This document shows positions 15,838 through 23,067 of a stretch of 64,000 bases of DNA, piece after piece. The translations under genes and the position numbers were made by a program. Source of the DNA: Fontibacterium sp040404065. GTDB lineage: Bacteria; Pseudomonadota; Alphaproteobacteria; Pelagibacterales; Pelagibacteraceae. The first letter of the stretch is position 1. Each line of letters opens with the position of its first letter. A model generated the notes under the pieces. It made no database searches. It was not told where the DNA came from and was given only the letters and a program-made list of their open reading frames with translations. The stretch lies in the NCBI GenBank assembly GCA_040404065.1, contig JBBAJM010000001.1, one strand, 5' to 3'.

Positions 15838-16644
15838 TTATAAAAAACGATCAGCACCACCAGATGCCTCAATTGTATCTCCAGTTATAAAACCACTTCT
15901 TTCAGAGGCTAAAAAAACAGCCAAAGCTGCAATCTCTTCTGGTTTACCAGCCCTTCCTATGGGCGTTCTTTCTTTGCCTATTCTTATTAAAATTTCCTCG
16001 TCTGTTAAATTCTTAAAATCTGCCCTAGACGATCTTAAAGCAGGGATCATGTTATTAGTCATATTTTCAGTTGCCACAGCACCTATCCCTATTGCATTTA
16101 CTAAAATTCCGTATTCAGCTACTTCTAAAGCAAGTGCTTTAGTAAAAGCATTAATAGCACCACTGAGAGTATGGGAAATAAATAACTTAGGATTGGGGTA
16201 TATACCTCCAATTGAGGACATGTTTATAATTCTTCCCCATTTATTAGAACGCATATGAGGAATAGACCAATAGCATAGTCGACGCATTGCTGACAATTTA
16301 ACAGCTGTCATATTTTCCCAATCCGATTCGCTAGACTTCATCAATCCGCCAGAGTGTGCGCGCCCAGCATTGTTAACTAGAATATCTATTTTCCCAAAAT
16401 TTTTAATACATTGATTTGTAATTTCTTCAGCAGAAGCAGGCAATGAAACATCTGCAGAAATTGTAAGAATTGATTCATGTCCTTGTTTTTTTAAATCTTC
16501 AGAAGCTAAATTTAGTTTATCGGGATCTCTCGCAACCATAACAACCGAAACACCATTCTCTAAGAACTCTTTTGAAACTGAAAAACCTATACCAGCGCTC
16601 GCACCAGTAACAATTGCTACTTTTTTTTTAATTTTTAGATCCAT
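15838..16644 (-). CDS. Short-chain dehydrogenase/reductase family protein lacking the YxxxK catalytic pair
   Basis: This 268-residue classical-length SDR has an intact NAD(P) site (TGASAGIG, 13-20), the NNAG motif (91-94) and the catalytic-serine strand IINMSSIGG (139-147). The place of the Tyr-x-x-x-Lys pair reads SHTLS (157-161): serine instead of both tyrosine and lysine, checked against codons near 16162-16176. The C-terminal LASERSGFITGDTIEASGG is normal. Either it uses other residues, or it is a binding or structural member of the pathway. It lies between the transporter and dioxygenase genes and was probably acquired with them. Confidence 0.85.
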   Translation of the reverse strand: MDLKIKKKVAIVTGASAGIGFSVSKEFLENGVSVVMVARDPDKLNLASEDLKKQGHESILTISADVSLPASAEEITNQCIKNFGKIDILVNNAGRAHSGGLMKSSESDWENMTAVKLSAMRRLCYWSIPHMRSNKWGRIINMSSIGGIYPNPKLFISHTLSGAINAFTKALALEVAEYGILVNAIGIGAVATENMTNNMIPALRSSRADFKNLTDEEILIRIGKERTPIGRAGKPEEIAALAVFLASERSGFITGDTIEASGGADRFL

Positions 16645-16656
16645 AAATTATAATTA

Positions 16657-16693
16657 TTTTGCCATATATTTAATTAAAAAATATATGGCAAAA
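16657..16693 (-). other. 15-base-pair hairpin between the transporter and SDR genes
   Basis: TTTTGCCATATATTT (16657-16671) and AAATATATGGCAAAA (16679-16693) are perfect inverted copies with a 7-base loop. The hairpin fills most of the 58-base gap between the transporter stop and the SDR start. There is no strong T-run beyond the stem itself. It could be an intra-operon attenuator or an mRNA processing and stability element that sets the transporter/enzyme ratio. Confidence 0.6.
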
Positions 16694-16702
16694 AATTAAA
16701 TA

Positions 16703-18010
16703 TTATTTAGGAAGTGGTTTTCCCATTGTTTCAGGGAGAAAAATGACCACAATTATCGAAATAATAAATAACAAACAAAGGTAAGTCACGGACATTGCCG
16801 GACCACCTAATGTTGTGAATAATACAGCTGCATAGATAGGAGCTGGCGTTGCAATAAGCCTTGATGTATTAAACACAAATCCAGTGGCTGTAGATCGGAC
16901 ATTTGTTGCAAATAACTCAGGTAAATATATAGGCATCCACGAAAACGCCCCCAACGTAAACATTCCTAATAATGGTGTGAATATTAACGCGGTTATTAGG
17001 TCAGGAGTAATGTTAAACATTACCGGACCAACAATTAAGCCTCCGGTAAAAATCAAAAACATATATTTTTTTCTACCTAGGGCATCAGCTAAAAATCCAG
17101 CTGATATATAACCAATGATAGCTCCTATATTATAAATAATCGCTCCGTAAGAAGCCCACTGTTTCGGATCTAGACCACTTTTTGCTGCCAATGAACCAAT
17201 ATAAGGAGGAATCAAAACACTGGTTCCATAAAATACTGCTACAGTAATAGAGCACAAAATAAGAGTTAAAAACATTCTGTAACGAGCTACAGAATCTCCA
17301 AATACTTGCGTCAAAGTAAAAGGCCTCTTACTAGTATTCGTGTAAGAATTGTTCTGCTCAGTAGTTGTCCATTGTTTATTTTTTATTGCCTCTAACCATA
17401 ACTCAGATTCAGGCAGGGCACGTCTAATGTAAATAAGCAGTATTGCAGGCAAGACACCAAATACAAACATCCATCTCCACGCCGAAGAACCAAGCATAGG
17501 TTGAGCAAATAACCACAAACCAGAGGCAAGCAAGAATCCAAAACCAAAACCTGATTGCATTATGCCAAGAGCTTTAGAGCGAAAATTTTTTGGCCATGTT
17601 TCTGCTATTAGAGCTGTTCCTGTTGCCCATTCTGATCCTAAAAATAAACCAGTGATGAAGCGAAGAGCAATTAAAGAGTCAGGAGTTTGTGCTAATGCTG
17701 TAATACCTGTAAACACAGAGTAGCCAAGTATTGCAATTAACAACATTTTTTTTCGGCCAATGTAGTCTGCATAAATACTTCCAATAACTCCTCCGATTGC
17801 CCATCCAAGCAACGTGGCGGCAATAGCATATCCGACTGAAAGTCTTATAATAGAGGGATCCGTACCAGCAGGCATCATCGAGCTAATAGCTACAAATCCA
17901 ACTAGTATTAATGCACTAGTTTCATATCCGTCGAACATCCATCCGACAAAACTACTTAGTAATGTTTTTTTCTGTGTAGAACCAATACCGTTCTTAGCAA
18001 GATAACCCAT
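16703..18010 (-). CDS. MFS transporter, aromatic acid:H+ symporter (AAHS)-like
   Basis: This is an inner-membrane major facilitator carrier, 435 residues with 12 predicted helices. Family signs are the first-helix motif GWMFDGYETSALI with acidic residues, the loop 2-3 signature YADYIGRKKMLL, a second copy in loop 8-9 (FLADALGRKKYMFL), and FLPETMGKPLP at the end. These fit the AAHS and sialate/aromatic acid group and suit uptake of the substrate of the dioxygenase module it heads. A charged cytoplasmic loop lies near residues 195-235. Its own promoter and an inverted repeat lie just upstream, and GGGGG stands about three bases before the ATG. Confidence 0.88.
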   Translation of the reverse strand: MGYLAKNGIGSTQKKTLLSSFVGWMFDGYETSALILVGFVAISSMMPAGTDPSIIRLSVGYAIAATLLGWAIGGVIGSIYADYIGRKKMLLIAILGYSVFTGITALAQTPDSLIALRFITGLFLGSEWATGTALIAETWPKNFRSKALGIMQSGFGFGFLLASGLWLFAQPMLGSSAWRWMFVFGVLPAILLIYIRRALPESELWLEAIKNKQWTTTEQNNSYTNTSKRPFTLTQVFGDSVARYRMFLTLILCSITVAVFYGTSVLIPPYIGSLAAKSGLDPKQWASYGAIIYNIGAIIGYISAGFLADALGRKKYMFLIFTGGLIVGPVMFNITPDLITALIFTPLLGMFTLGAFSWMPIYLPELFATNVRSTATGFVFNTSRLIATPAPIYAAVLFTTLGGPAMSVTYLCLLFIISIIVVIFLPETMGKPLPK

Positions 18011-18029
18011 GAGCCCCCTTATTTTTATT

Positions 18030-18056
18030 AGATTACAATTATAATACTATTAATCT
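18030..18056. promoter_or_regulatory. Inverted repeat overlapping the transporter promoter (candidate operator)
   Basis: AGATTA (18030-18035) and TAATCT (18051-18056) are perfect inverted copies 15 bases apart, with further partial symmetry inside. The repeat covers the -10 element and predicted start of the transporter operon promoter. A repressor or LysR-type activator site is a natural reading, but no regulator gene was found next to the module. Confidence 0.45.
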
Positions 18057-18065
18057 GAATAACAA
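18038..18065 (-). promoter_or_regulatory. Strong candidate promoter of the MFS-SDR-LigB-LigA operon
   Basis: Read on the minus strand, TTGTTA (complement of 18060-18065) and a consensus TATAAT (complement of 18038-18043) are 16 bases apart. The predicted start, about 18031, gives a 20-base leader with a GGGGG ribosome site before the ATG at 18010. Confidence 0.6.
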
Positions 18066-18075
18066 TGCACAAATT

Positions 18076-18103
18076 TTGTTTATACAACTCTGAATGGTAT
18101 CAT
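18076..18103 (+). promoter_or_regulatory. Candidate promoter for ccmE-F-G-H
   Basis: TTGTTT (18076-18081) and TATCAT (18098-18103) are 16 bases apart in the 159-base divergent spacer, giving a predicted start near 18110 and a leader of about 60 bases. It would let the second ccm block be expressed independently of ccmCD. Confidence 0.4.
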
Positions 18104-18169
18104 TAATACTCGTGTTTTCTATTTTATAAGTTTTCTTACCTTATCTTAAAAAATTGTTTAGATAGTTTT

Positions 18170-18598
18170 GTGATAAGCAAATCCTCATACAATAGATTAA
18201 AAATATTTTTTATTTTAATAACAATTGGATTAATAATAATTTTTTTTATCTATAGTAATTTAAAAAAAAATACGGTGTATTTTTATGCGCCACAAGAAAT
18301 AAAACATTTATCAGAAATACCAGCTAATAAAGTTAGGCTTGGAGGTCTTGTTAAAGAAGGTTCACTAAAAAAAAATAATAATACTTATATTTTTGTTATT
18401 ACCGATTTTAAAAATGAAATTTTAGTTGAATATAATGGTTTATTACCAAACTTATTTATTGAGGGCAAAAGTGCCGTTGTAGAAGGAGTCCTGAAGGATA
18501 AAAAATATTTTATAGCAAGTACTATACTTGCAAAACATGATGAAAATTATATGCCCCCAGAAGTTGCTAATGCGTTAAAGCAGAAAAAATCAAAATGA
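18170..18598 (+). CDS. ccmE: Cytochrome c-type heme chaperone CcmE
   Basis: CcmE binds heme covalently and hands it to CcmF/H for attachment to apocytochrome c. The 142-residue protein has one N-terminal membrane anchor (about 10-30) and a periplasmic beta-barrel. The heme-binding histidine is H123, in AKHDENYMPPE, followed by the tyrosine (Y127) that is conserved with it. The start is GTG at 18170. The last four bases overlap the ccmF start. It heads the second ccm block, after the inserted catabolic module. Confidence 0.95.
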   Translation: MISKSSYNRLKIFFILITIGLIIIFFIYSNLKKNTVYFYAPQEIKHLSEIPANKVRLGGLVKEGSLKKNNNTYIFVITDFKNEILVEYNGLLPNLFIEGKSAVVEGVLKDKKYFIASTILAKHDENYMPPEVANALKQKKSK

Positions 18599-20478
18599 CC
18601 GCAGGCAGCATAGGTAACTTAGCTTTAATAATTTGTTTTATACTTAATATTTATTTAATTTTTTCTTTAACAACGAAGATAAAAAAAAAATCTTTTAAAG
18701 ATCTTAAGAAAATAAAATTTATTAATAATAGTATTTTTATTCTATTATTATTTTCATTTTTAACTTTAATTTATTGTTTTATTATTTCTGATTTTGCAAA
18801 CGCTGCAGTTTATCAAAACTCTCATACAACAAAACCTCTGCTTTATAAAATATCAGGCGCCTGGGGCAATCATGAAGGCAGCATGGTTTTGTTTGTTCTT
18901 ATTTTATCTTTATTTTCTTTTTTATTTTCAAACAGCAAAGTTAATGATGAATTGAAAATTTATACGATTTTTTTTCAATCAATATTAATCTTTATTTTTT
19001 TACTTTTTTTAATCTTTACTTCTAATCCTTTTGATCAAATTGATCCAAAACCATTGCAGGGATTGGGGTTAAATCCAATACTGCAAGATCCATTGTTAGT
19101 AATACATCCACCATTTTTATATTTTGGTTATGTGGGCTTTTCTTTAGTTTTTAGTTTTGCTTTGGCAGGATTAGTTACCAATCGTTTTAACAGTCTCTGG
19201 AGTAAGGTCTCAAATTTTTGGATACTGCTTCCTTGGTCTTCACTTACTATTGGAATAGGTCTTGGATCTTTCTGGGCTTATTATGAATTAGGATGGGGTG
19301 GGTATTGGTTTTGGGATCCAGTTGAAAACGCTTCTCTAATGCCTTGGCTTGCGGCTACGGCTTTGTTGCATTCTAATATCGTCACCTTAAAAAAAGATAA
19401 ATTATATTCCTGGACTGCGCTGTTATCTATTTTTACTTTTGTTATGAGTTTACTTGGTACTTTTTTAGTTAGATCAGGAGTTTTAAATTCAGTGCATGCC
19501 TTTGCAAATGATCCTTATAGAGGAGTATATATTTTATCTATAATACTATTAATCACTTTTTTTTCGCTTGTTATCTTTATTATTAAAGATCCAAAGAAAT
19601 CTTTAATTACTAATTACTCTTTTTTTCAGAGAGATAATTTTATTTTAATTAATAATTATTTTTTAATTTTTTTTCTTTCGGTAGTTTTAGTTGGTACGGT
19701 TTATCCAATTATTCTTGAGGCAATACTTGGACAAAGTATTTCTGTAGGACCTGTCTATTACAATACAATTTTAACGCCATTTTTATTTGTATTCTTATTT
19801 TTTATGGCGCATGGTCCTCTCTTAAATTGGAATAAAGATAAGAGTATAAAATTAAAGAATATAAAAATTTTTTTACCTATTTCACTTATACTAAGCTCAA
19901 TAATTATTTTTGTTTTTTTAGATTATAAAAATATTATTTTATTTTTAGCCTTAATATTTTCTATCTATTTAATTGTTTCAGTAGTTTTTGATTGGATTTT
20001 TCAGAAAAAACTTAATTTAAATCTTGGTAGATTGTTTTCGCATTTAGGCTTTGGTTTGTTAATTTTTTCTATATTTATTAACGCTTATTCATCAAAAGAA
20101 ATTAACTCAGCAATGAAGGTAGGAGATGAGGTTAAAACTCAGGGCTTTATAATAAAATTTCAGGGAATTAATAAAATTAAAAAAGATAATTATGAAGAAA
20201 TCTTTGGTAATTTTTTAGTATCTAAGGATAATAAGCAAGTCCAATTAACACCATCCATTAGAAAATATGATCAACCAGTCCAATTCACATCTGAAACCAG
20301 TATTAAATCAAATTTTATTACTGATTATTATTTTGCAATTAATTTATCCGAATTTGAAAAGGATAAAATAATGGTAAGATTTTATTACAAGCCATTTATG
20401 TTATGGATATGGTCCTCGGTATTGTTGATCGCTTTTGGAGGCATTTATCAAACTTTTAGAGCAAGAAATGAATATTAG
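18595..20478 (+). CDS. ccmF: Cytochrome c heme lyase subunit CcmF
   Basis: CcmF is the large membrane subunit of the heme lyase that joins heme to CXXCH cysteines. The 627-residue product has about 14-15 helices. It has the conserved SGAWGNHEGSM motif near residue 90, the WWD heme domain (LGWGGYWFWDPVENASLMPWL), the following histidine-bearing ALLHS, and LVRSGVLNSVHAFA with another heme histidine. Length is close to the family norm (about 640-660). It overlaps ccmE by four bases and ccmG by eleven. Confidence 0.96.
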   Translation: MTAGSIGNLALIICFILNIYLIFSLTTKIKKKSFKDLKKIKFINNSIFILLLFSFLTLIYCFIISDFANAAVYQNSHTTKPLLYKISGAWGNHEGSMVLFVLILSLFSFLFSNSKVNDELKIYTIFFQSILIFIFLLFLIFTSNPFDQIDPKPLQGLGLNPILQDPLLVIHPPFLYFGYVGFSLVFSFALAGLVTNRFNSLWSKVSNFWILLPWSSLTIGIGLGSFWAYYELGWGGYWFWDPVENASLMPWLAATALLHSNIVTLKKDKLYSWTALLSIFTFVMSLLGTFLVRSGVLNSVHAFANDPYRGVYILSIILLITFFSLVIFIIKDPKKSLITNYSFFQRDNFILINNYFLIFFLSVVLVGTVYPIILEAILGQSISVGPVYYNTILTPFLFVFLFFMAHGPLLNWNKDKSIKLKNIKIFLPISLILSSIIIFVFLDYKNIILFLALIFSIYLIVSVVFDWIFQKKLNLNLGRLFSHLGFGLLIFSIFINAYSSKEINSAMKVGDEVKTQGFIIKFQGINKIKKDNYEEIFGNFLVSKDNKQVQLTPSIRKYDQPVQFTSETSIKSNFITDYYFAINLSEFEKDKIMVRFYYKPFMLWIWSSVLLIAFGGIYQTFRARNEY

Positions 20479-20986
20479 ATATAGGATTATAATTTTAACT
20501 GTTACGCTTCTTATAATCTTTGCTCTTTTTCTAAAAGTTTTAAACTCTAATAAAGTTTATCAACCCAATCAGATGATTGGAAAAAAAATTCCAGAATTTG
20601 TCTTGGAAGATCTTTTTGATAAAAAAATAAAAATTAATAGTAAGGAATTACTAGATAAGGATTTTGTTGTTATAAATATTTGGGCTTCTTGGTGCATCCC
20701 TTGTCGTGTTGAGCATCCTTTATTAATAAATTTAAAAAATAATAATCAAATAAATATTATTGGTATTAATTATAAAGACGAAAGAATGAATGCTAAAAAT
20801 TTCTTAAAAACTTATGAGAATCCTTATCAATTAGTTGGAGTGGATAGTAATGGAGAAGTATCAATCCAACTTGGCGCTTATGGAGTGCCAGAGACATATG
20901 TTCTTAATAAGGGAAAAATTATCTTTAAAAATATAGGTCCACTAAATGAAGATATTGTTACCAAAATTTTACAATTAAAAAAATAA
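20468..20986 (+). CDS. ccmG: Thiol:disulfide interchange protein CcmG (DsbE)
   Basis: CcmG is a membrane-anchored periplasmic thioredoxin that keeps apocytochrome c cysteines reduced. From ATG 20468 the protein has 172 residues: an N-terminal anchor (about 6-22) and a thioredoxin fold with the active site WASWCIPCRVEHP, including the acidic residue typical of CcmG. A later GAYGVPETYVLNKG segment supplies the cis-proline loop. The frame is open 11 codons further upstream, inside ccmF, but the ATG with the downstream anchor is the natural start. Confidence 0.94.
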   Translation: MNIRYRIIILTVTLLIIFALFLKVLNSNKVYQPNQMIGKKIPEFVLEDLFDKKIKINSKELLDKDFVVINIWASWCIPCRVEHPLLINLKNNNQINIIGINYKDERMNAKNFLKTYENPYQLVGVDSNGEVSIQLGAYGVPETYVLNKGKIIFKNIGPLNEDIVTKILQLKK

Positions 20987-20989
20987 ATT

Positions 20990-21355
20990 ATGTTGTTTAA
21001 GAAATATTTTTTAATAATAGTATTTTTTTTATTCACCACACATTCTATTTTGGCAAACGAAGAATTAAAAAATAAAATTTATAAAAATGTTCGTTGCATT
21101 GTATGTCAGGGGCAATCAATTTATGAGTCGAACTCTGACTTTGCATTAGATTTAAAAAAATTAATTTCTAAAAAAATTGACGCTGGAGAAAGTGAAAAAC
21201 AAATTTACGATTTTTTAATTAGTCGCTACGGTGAATGGATTGTATTTACGCCAAGGTTTAATTTTAATAGTTTAATTTTGTGGTTATTACCTTTAATTGT
21301 ATTTGCTATAGGTGGATTTTTAATATTTCGCTTAAATACCAATAAGAAAAAATAA
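20990..21355 (+). CDS. ccmH: Cytochrome c maturation protein CcmH (CycL)
   Basis: CcmH is a membrane-anchored thiol oxidoreductase of the heme lyase. The 121-residue protein has a signal sequence (about 1-22), the redox motif RCIVCQGQS, the helical segment ending in LISRYGEWIVFTPRF and a C-terminal membrane helix. It is the short form, without the fused CcmI domain of E. coli CcmH. No ccmI follows; the next gene encodes a PagL-like protein. It begins three bases after ccmG. Confidence 0.94.
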   Translation: MLFKKYFLIIVFFLFTTHSILANEELKNKIYKNVRCIVCQGQSIYESNSDFALDLKKLISKKIDAGESEKQIYDFLISRYGEWIVFTPRFNFNSLILWLLPLIVFAIGGFLIFRLNTNKKK

Positions 21356-21402
21356 ATCTTTATTGCTTTTATATGTGTTTTGTTAAATAAAGACTTACGA
21401 TT

Positions 21403-21903
21403 ATGAGCGCAAAATTTTTTAAATCTTTCACAATTATTTCTACAATATTTATTAGTCTATGTTCTGTTTCTAAAGCAGATGGAATTACATTTTCTGGCGG
21501 AAGATTTGATCATAATGATAGCCATGCAAGAGATATGGTTCAAATAGATTATGATTTTGACAAAACTCTTTTTGGTTCTCCAATAGGTGATTTTAAACCA
21601 GTAATTGGATTCTTAAGAACAGGTGGTGATGCAAAGTATGCATACGCCGGAGTTAGATTAGATTATAAAGTTTTAAATAACTCTATTTTAATTTCTCCAA
21701 GCTTTACTCCTGGTATTTACGGAAAAGGAGACGCAAAAGATTTAGGTTATGGACTTGAATTTAAGTCACAAGTTAGAGTGGCTTTAAATTTAACTCCAAC
21801 ATTCAATATAGGTGTTGCATATAGTCATATTTCAAATGCTAGTCTTGGAGAGAAAAATCCAGGCGCTAATAATTACATCTTAGGTTTTCAAAAAAATTTC
21901 TAG
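21403..21903 (+). CDS. PagL-like lipid A 3-O-deacylase (acyloxyacyl hydrolase family)
   Basis: PagL is an outer-membrane beta-barrel esterase that removes the 3-O acyl chain of lipid A. The 166-residue protein has a signal peptide (about 1-25), alternating strands typical of a small barrel and a terminal phenylalanine. It has the active-site block AYSHISNASLGEKNPGANNY, in which H142 and S144 match the catalytic histidine and serine. The position of the third residue (glutamate) is less certain; E150 is a candidate. Lipid A editing in a free-living marine cell may adjust surface charge or phage receptor access; that is inference. Confidence 0.82.
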   Translation: MSAKFFKSFTIISTIFISLCSVSKADGITFSGGRFDHNDSHARDMVQIDYDFDKTLFGSPIGDFKPVIGFLRTGGDAKYAYAGVRLDYKVLNNSILISPSFTPGIYGKGDAKDLGYGLEFKSQVRVALNLTPTFNIGVAYSHISNASLGEKNPGANNYILGFQKNF

Positions 21904-21912
21904 GTTTTTATA

Positions 21913-23067
21913 ATGTCATTAGCAAAGTGTCTGAATGTTGATGATTTTAGAAAACTAGCTAAAAAAAAATTACCTTCTCCAATATTTCATTACATCGATG
22001 GTGGGGCGGATGATGAAGTTACTTTAAAAAGAAATACAACAGCATTTAATGATTGCGATTTAGTCCCAAGTGTTTTGAGAGACGTGAGCTCAATTGATAT
22101 GTCGACAACTGTTTTTGGACAGAAGATTAATATGCCATTATTTCTTGCACCAACAGCAATGCATAGATTGTACCATCACCAAGGTGAGAAAGCGACTTCA
22201 AGAGCTGCAGAAAAATTTGGTACTTTTTTCGGCATGTCTACGATTGCAACAACTGGAATTGAAGAGATTGGTAGTTTAACGAATGGGCCAAAATTATTTC
22301 AACTTTACATTCATAAAGATAAAGGTCTCACAGATAATTTAATTGAACGATGTCAAAAAGCTAATTTTAAAGCATTGTGTTTGACCGTCGATACTATTGT
22401 TGCAGGTAATAGAGAGCGAGATCACAGAACAGGCTTTACAACACCACCTAAATTAACTTTAGCGAGTTTAATAAGTTTTGCATTACATCCTGAATGGACT
22501 CTAAATTATTTATTTCATGAAAGATTTAAATTACCTAATCTTCCTCATACTGAAAAAGATGGGCACTCTATAGAGACTTCAGTAATTAATTATATTAACA
22601 GTCAGTTCGATCATACCATGAACTGGAAGGATGCAGAGTATGTTGCAAAAAAATGGAACGGCGCTTTTGCGATTAAAGGAATTGTATCTGTAGAGGATGC
22701 AAAAAAAGCAGTCGACATAGGAGCAACTGCAATTATGATTTCAAATCACGGAGGAAGACAATTAGATGCTTCGATGTCACCATTTGATGTGCTCGCAGAT
22801 ATTGTGGATGCAGTTGGAGATAAAGTGGATGTGATCTTAGATGGTGGAGTTAGAAGAGGAACTCACGTTTTAAAAGCTTTAGCGCTTGGAGCAAAGGCAT
22901 GTTCCTTTGGAAAAGGTTATTTATATGCATTGGGAGCAGGCGGGCAGCAAGGAGTAGAAGCAATACTTAGAATTATGCATGATGAAATAAAAAGAGGAAT
23001 GACATTAATGGGCTGCAGAAACGTTAAAGAAATAACAAGAGATAAAGTAATTTTTAGAAAAAAGTGA
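21913..23067 (+). CDS. lldD: FMN-dependent alpha-hydroxy acid dehydrogenase (L-lactate dehydrogenase/glycolate oxidase family)
   Basis: This enzyme oxidises L-2-hydroxy acids to 2-oxo acids, passing electrons to the respiratory chain or oxygen. The 384-residue TIM barrel has the N-terminal YIDGGADDEVTLKRN, catalytic K255 (FAIKGIVS), and active-site H279 and R282 in SNHGGRQLD, plus DGGVRRGTHVLKALALGA for the FMN phosphate. The length suits the LldD branch. Lactate, glycolate and other hydroxy acids are possible substrates, and its position beside glcDEF favours C2/C3 acids. The following aminotransferase starts inside its stop codon (GTGA). Confidence 0.88.
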   Translation: MSLAKCLNVDDFRKLAKKKLPSPIFHYIDGGADDEVTLKRNTTAFNDCDLVPSVLRDVSSIDMSTTVFGQKINMPLFLAPTAMHRLYHHQGEKATSRAAEKFGTFFGMSTIATTGIEEIGSLTNGPKLFQLYIHKDKGLTDNLIERCQKANFKALCLTVDTIVAGNRERDHRTGFTTPPKLTLASLISFALHPEWTLNYLFHERFKLPNLPHTEKDGHSIETSVINYINSQFDHTMNWKDAEYVAKKWNGAFAIKGIVSVEDAKKAVDIGATAIMISNHGGRQLDASMSPFDVLADIVDAVGDKVDVILDGGVRRGTHVLKALALGAKACSFGKGYLYALGAGGQQGVEAILRIMHDEIKRGMTLMGCRNVKEITRDKVIFRKK

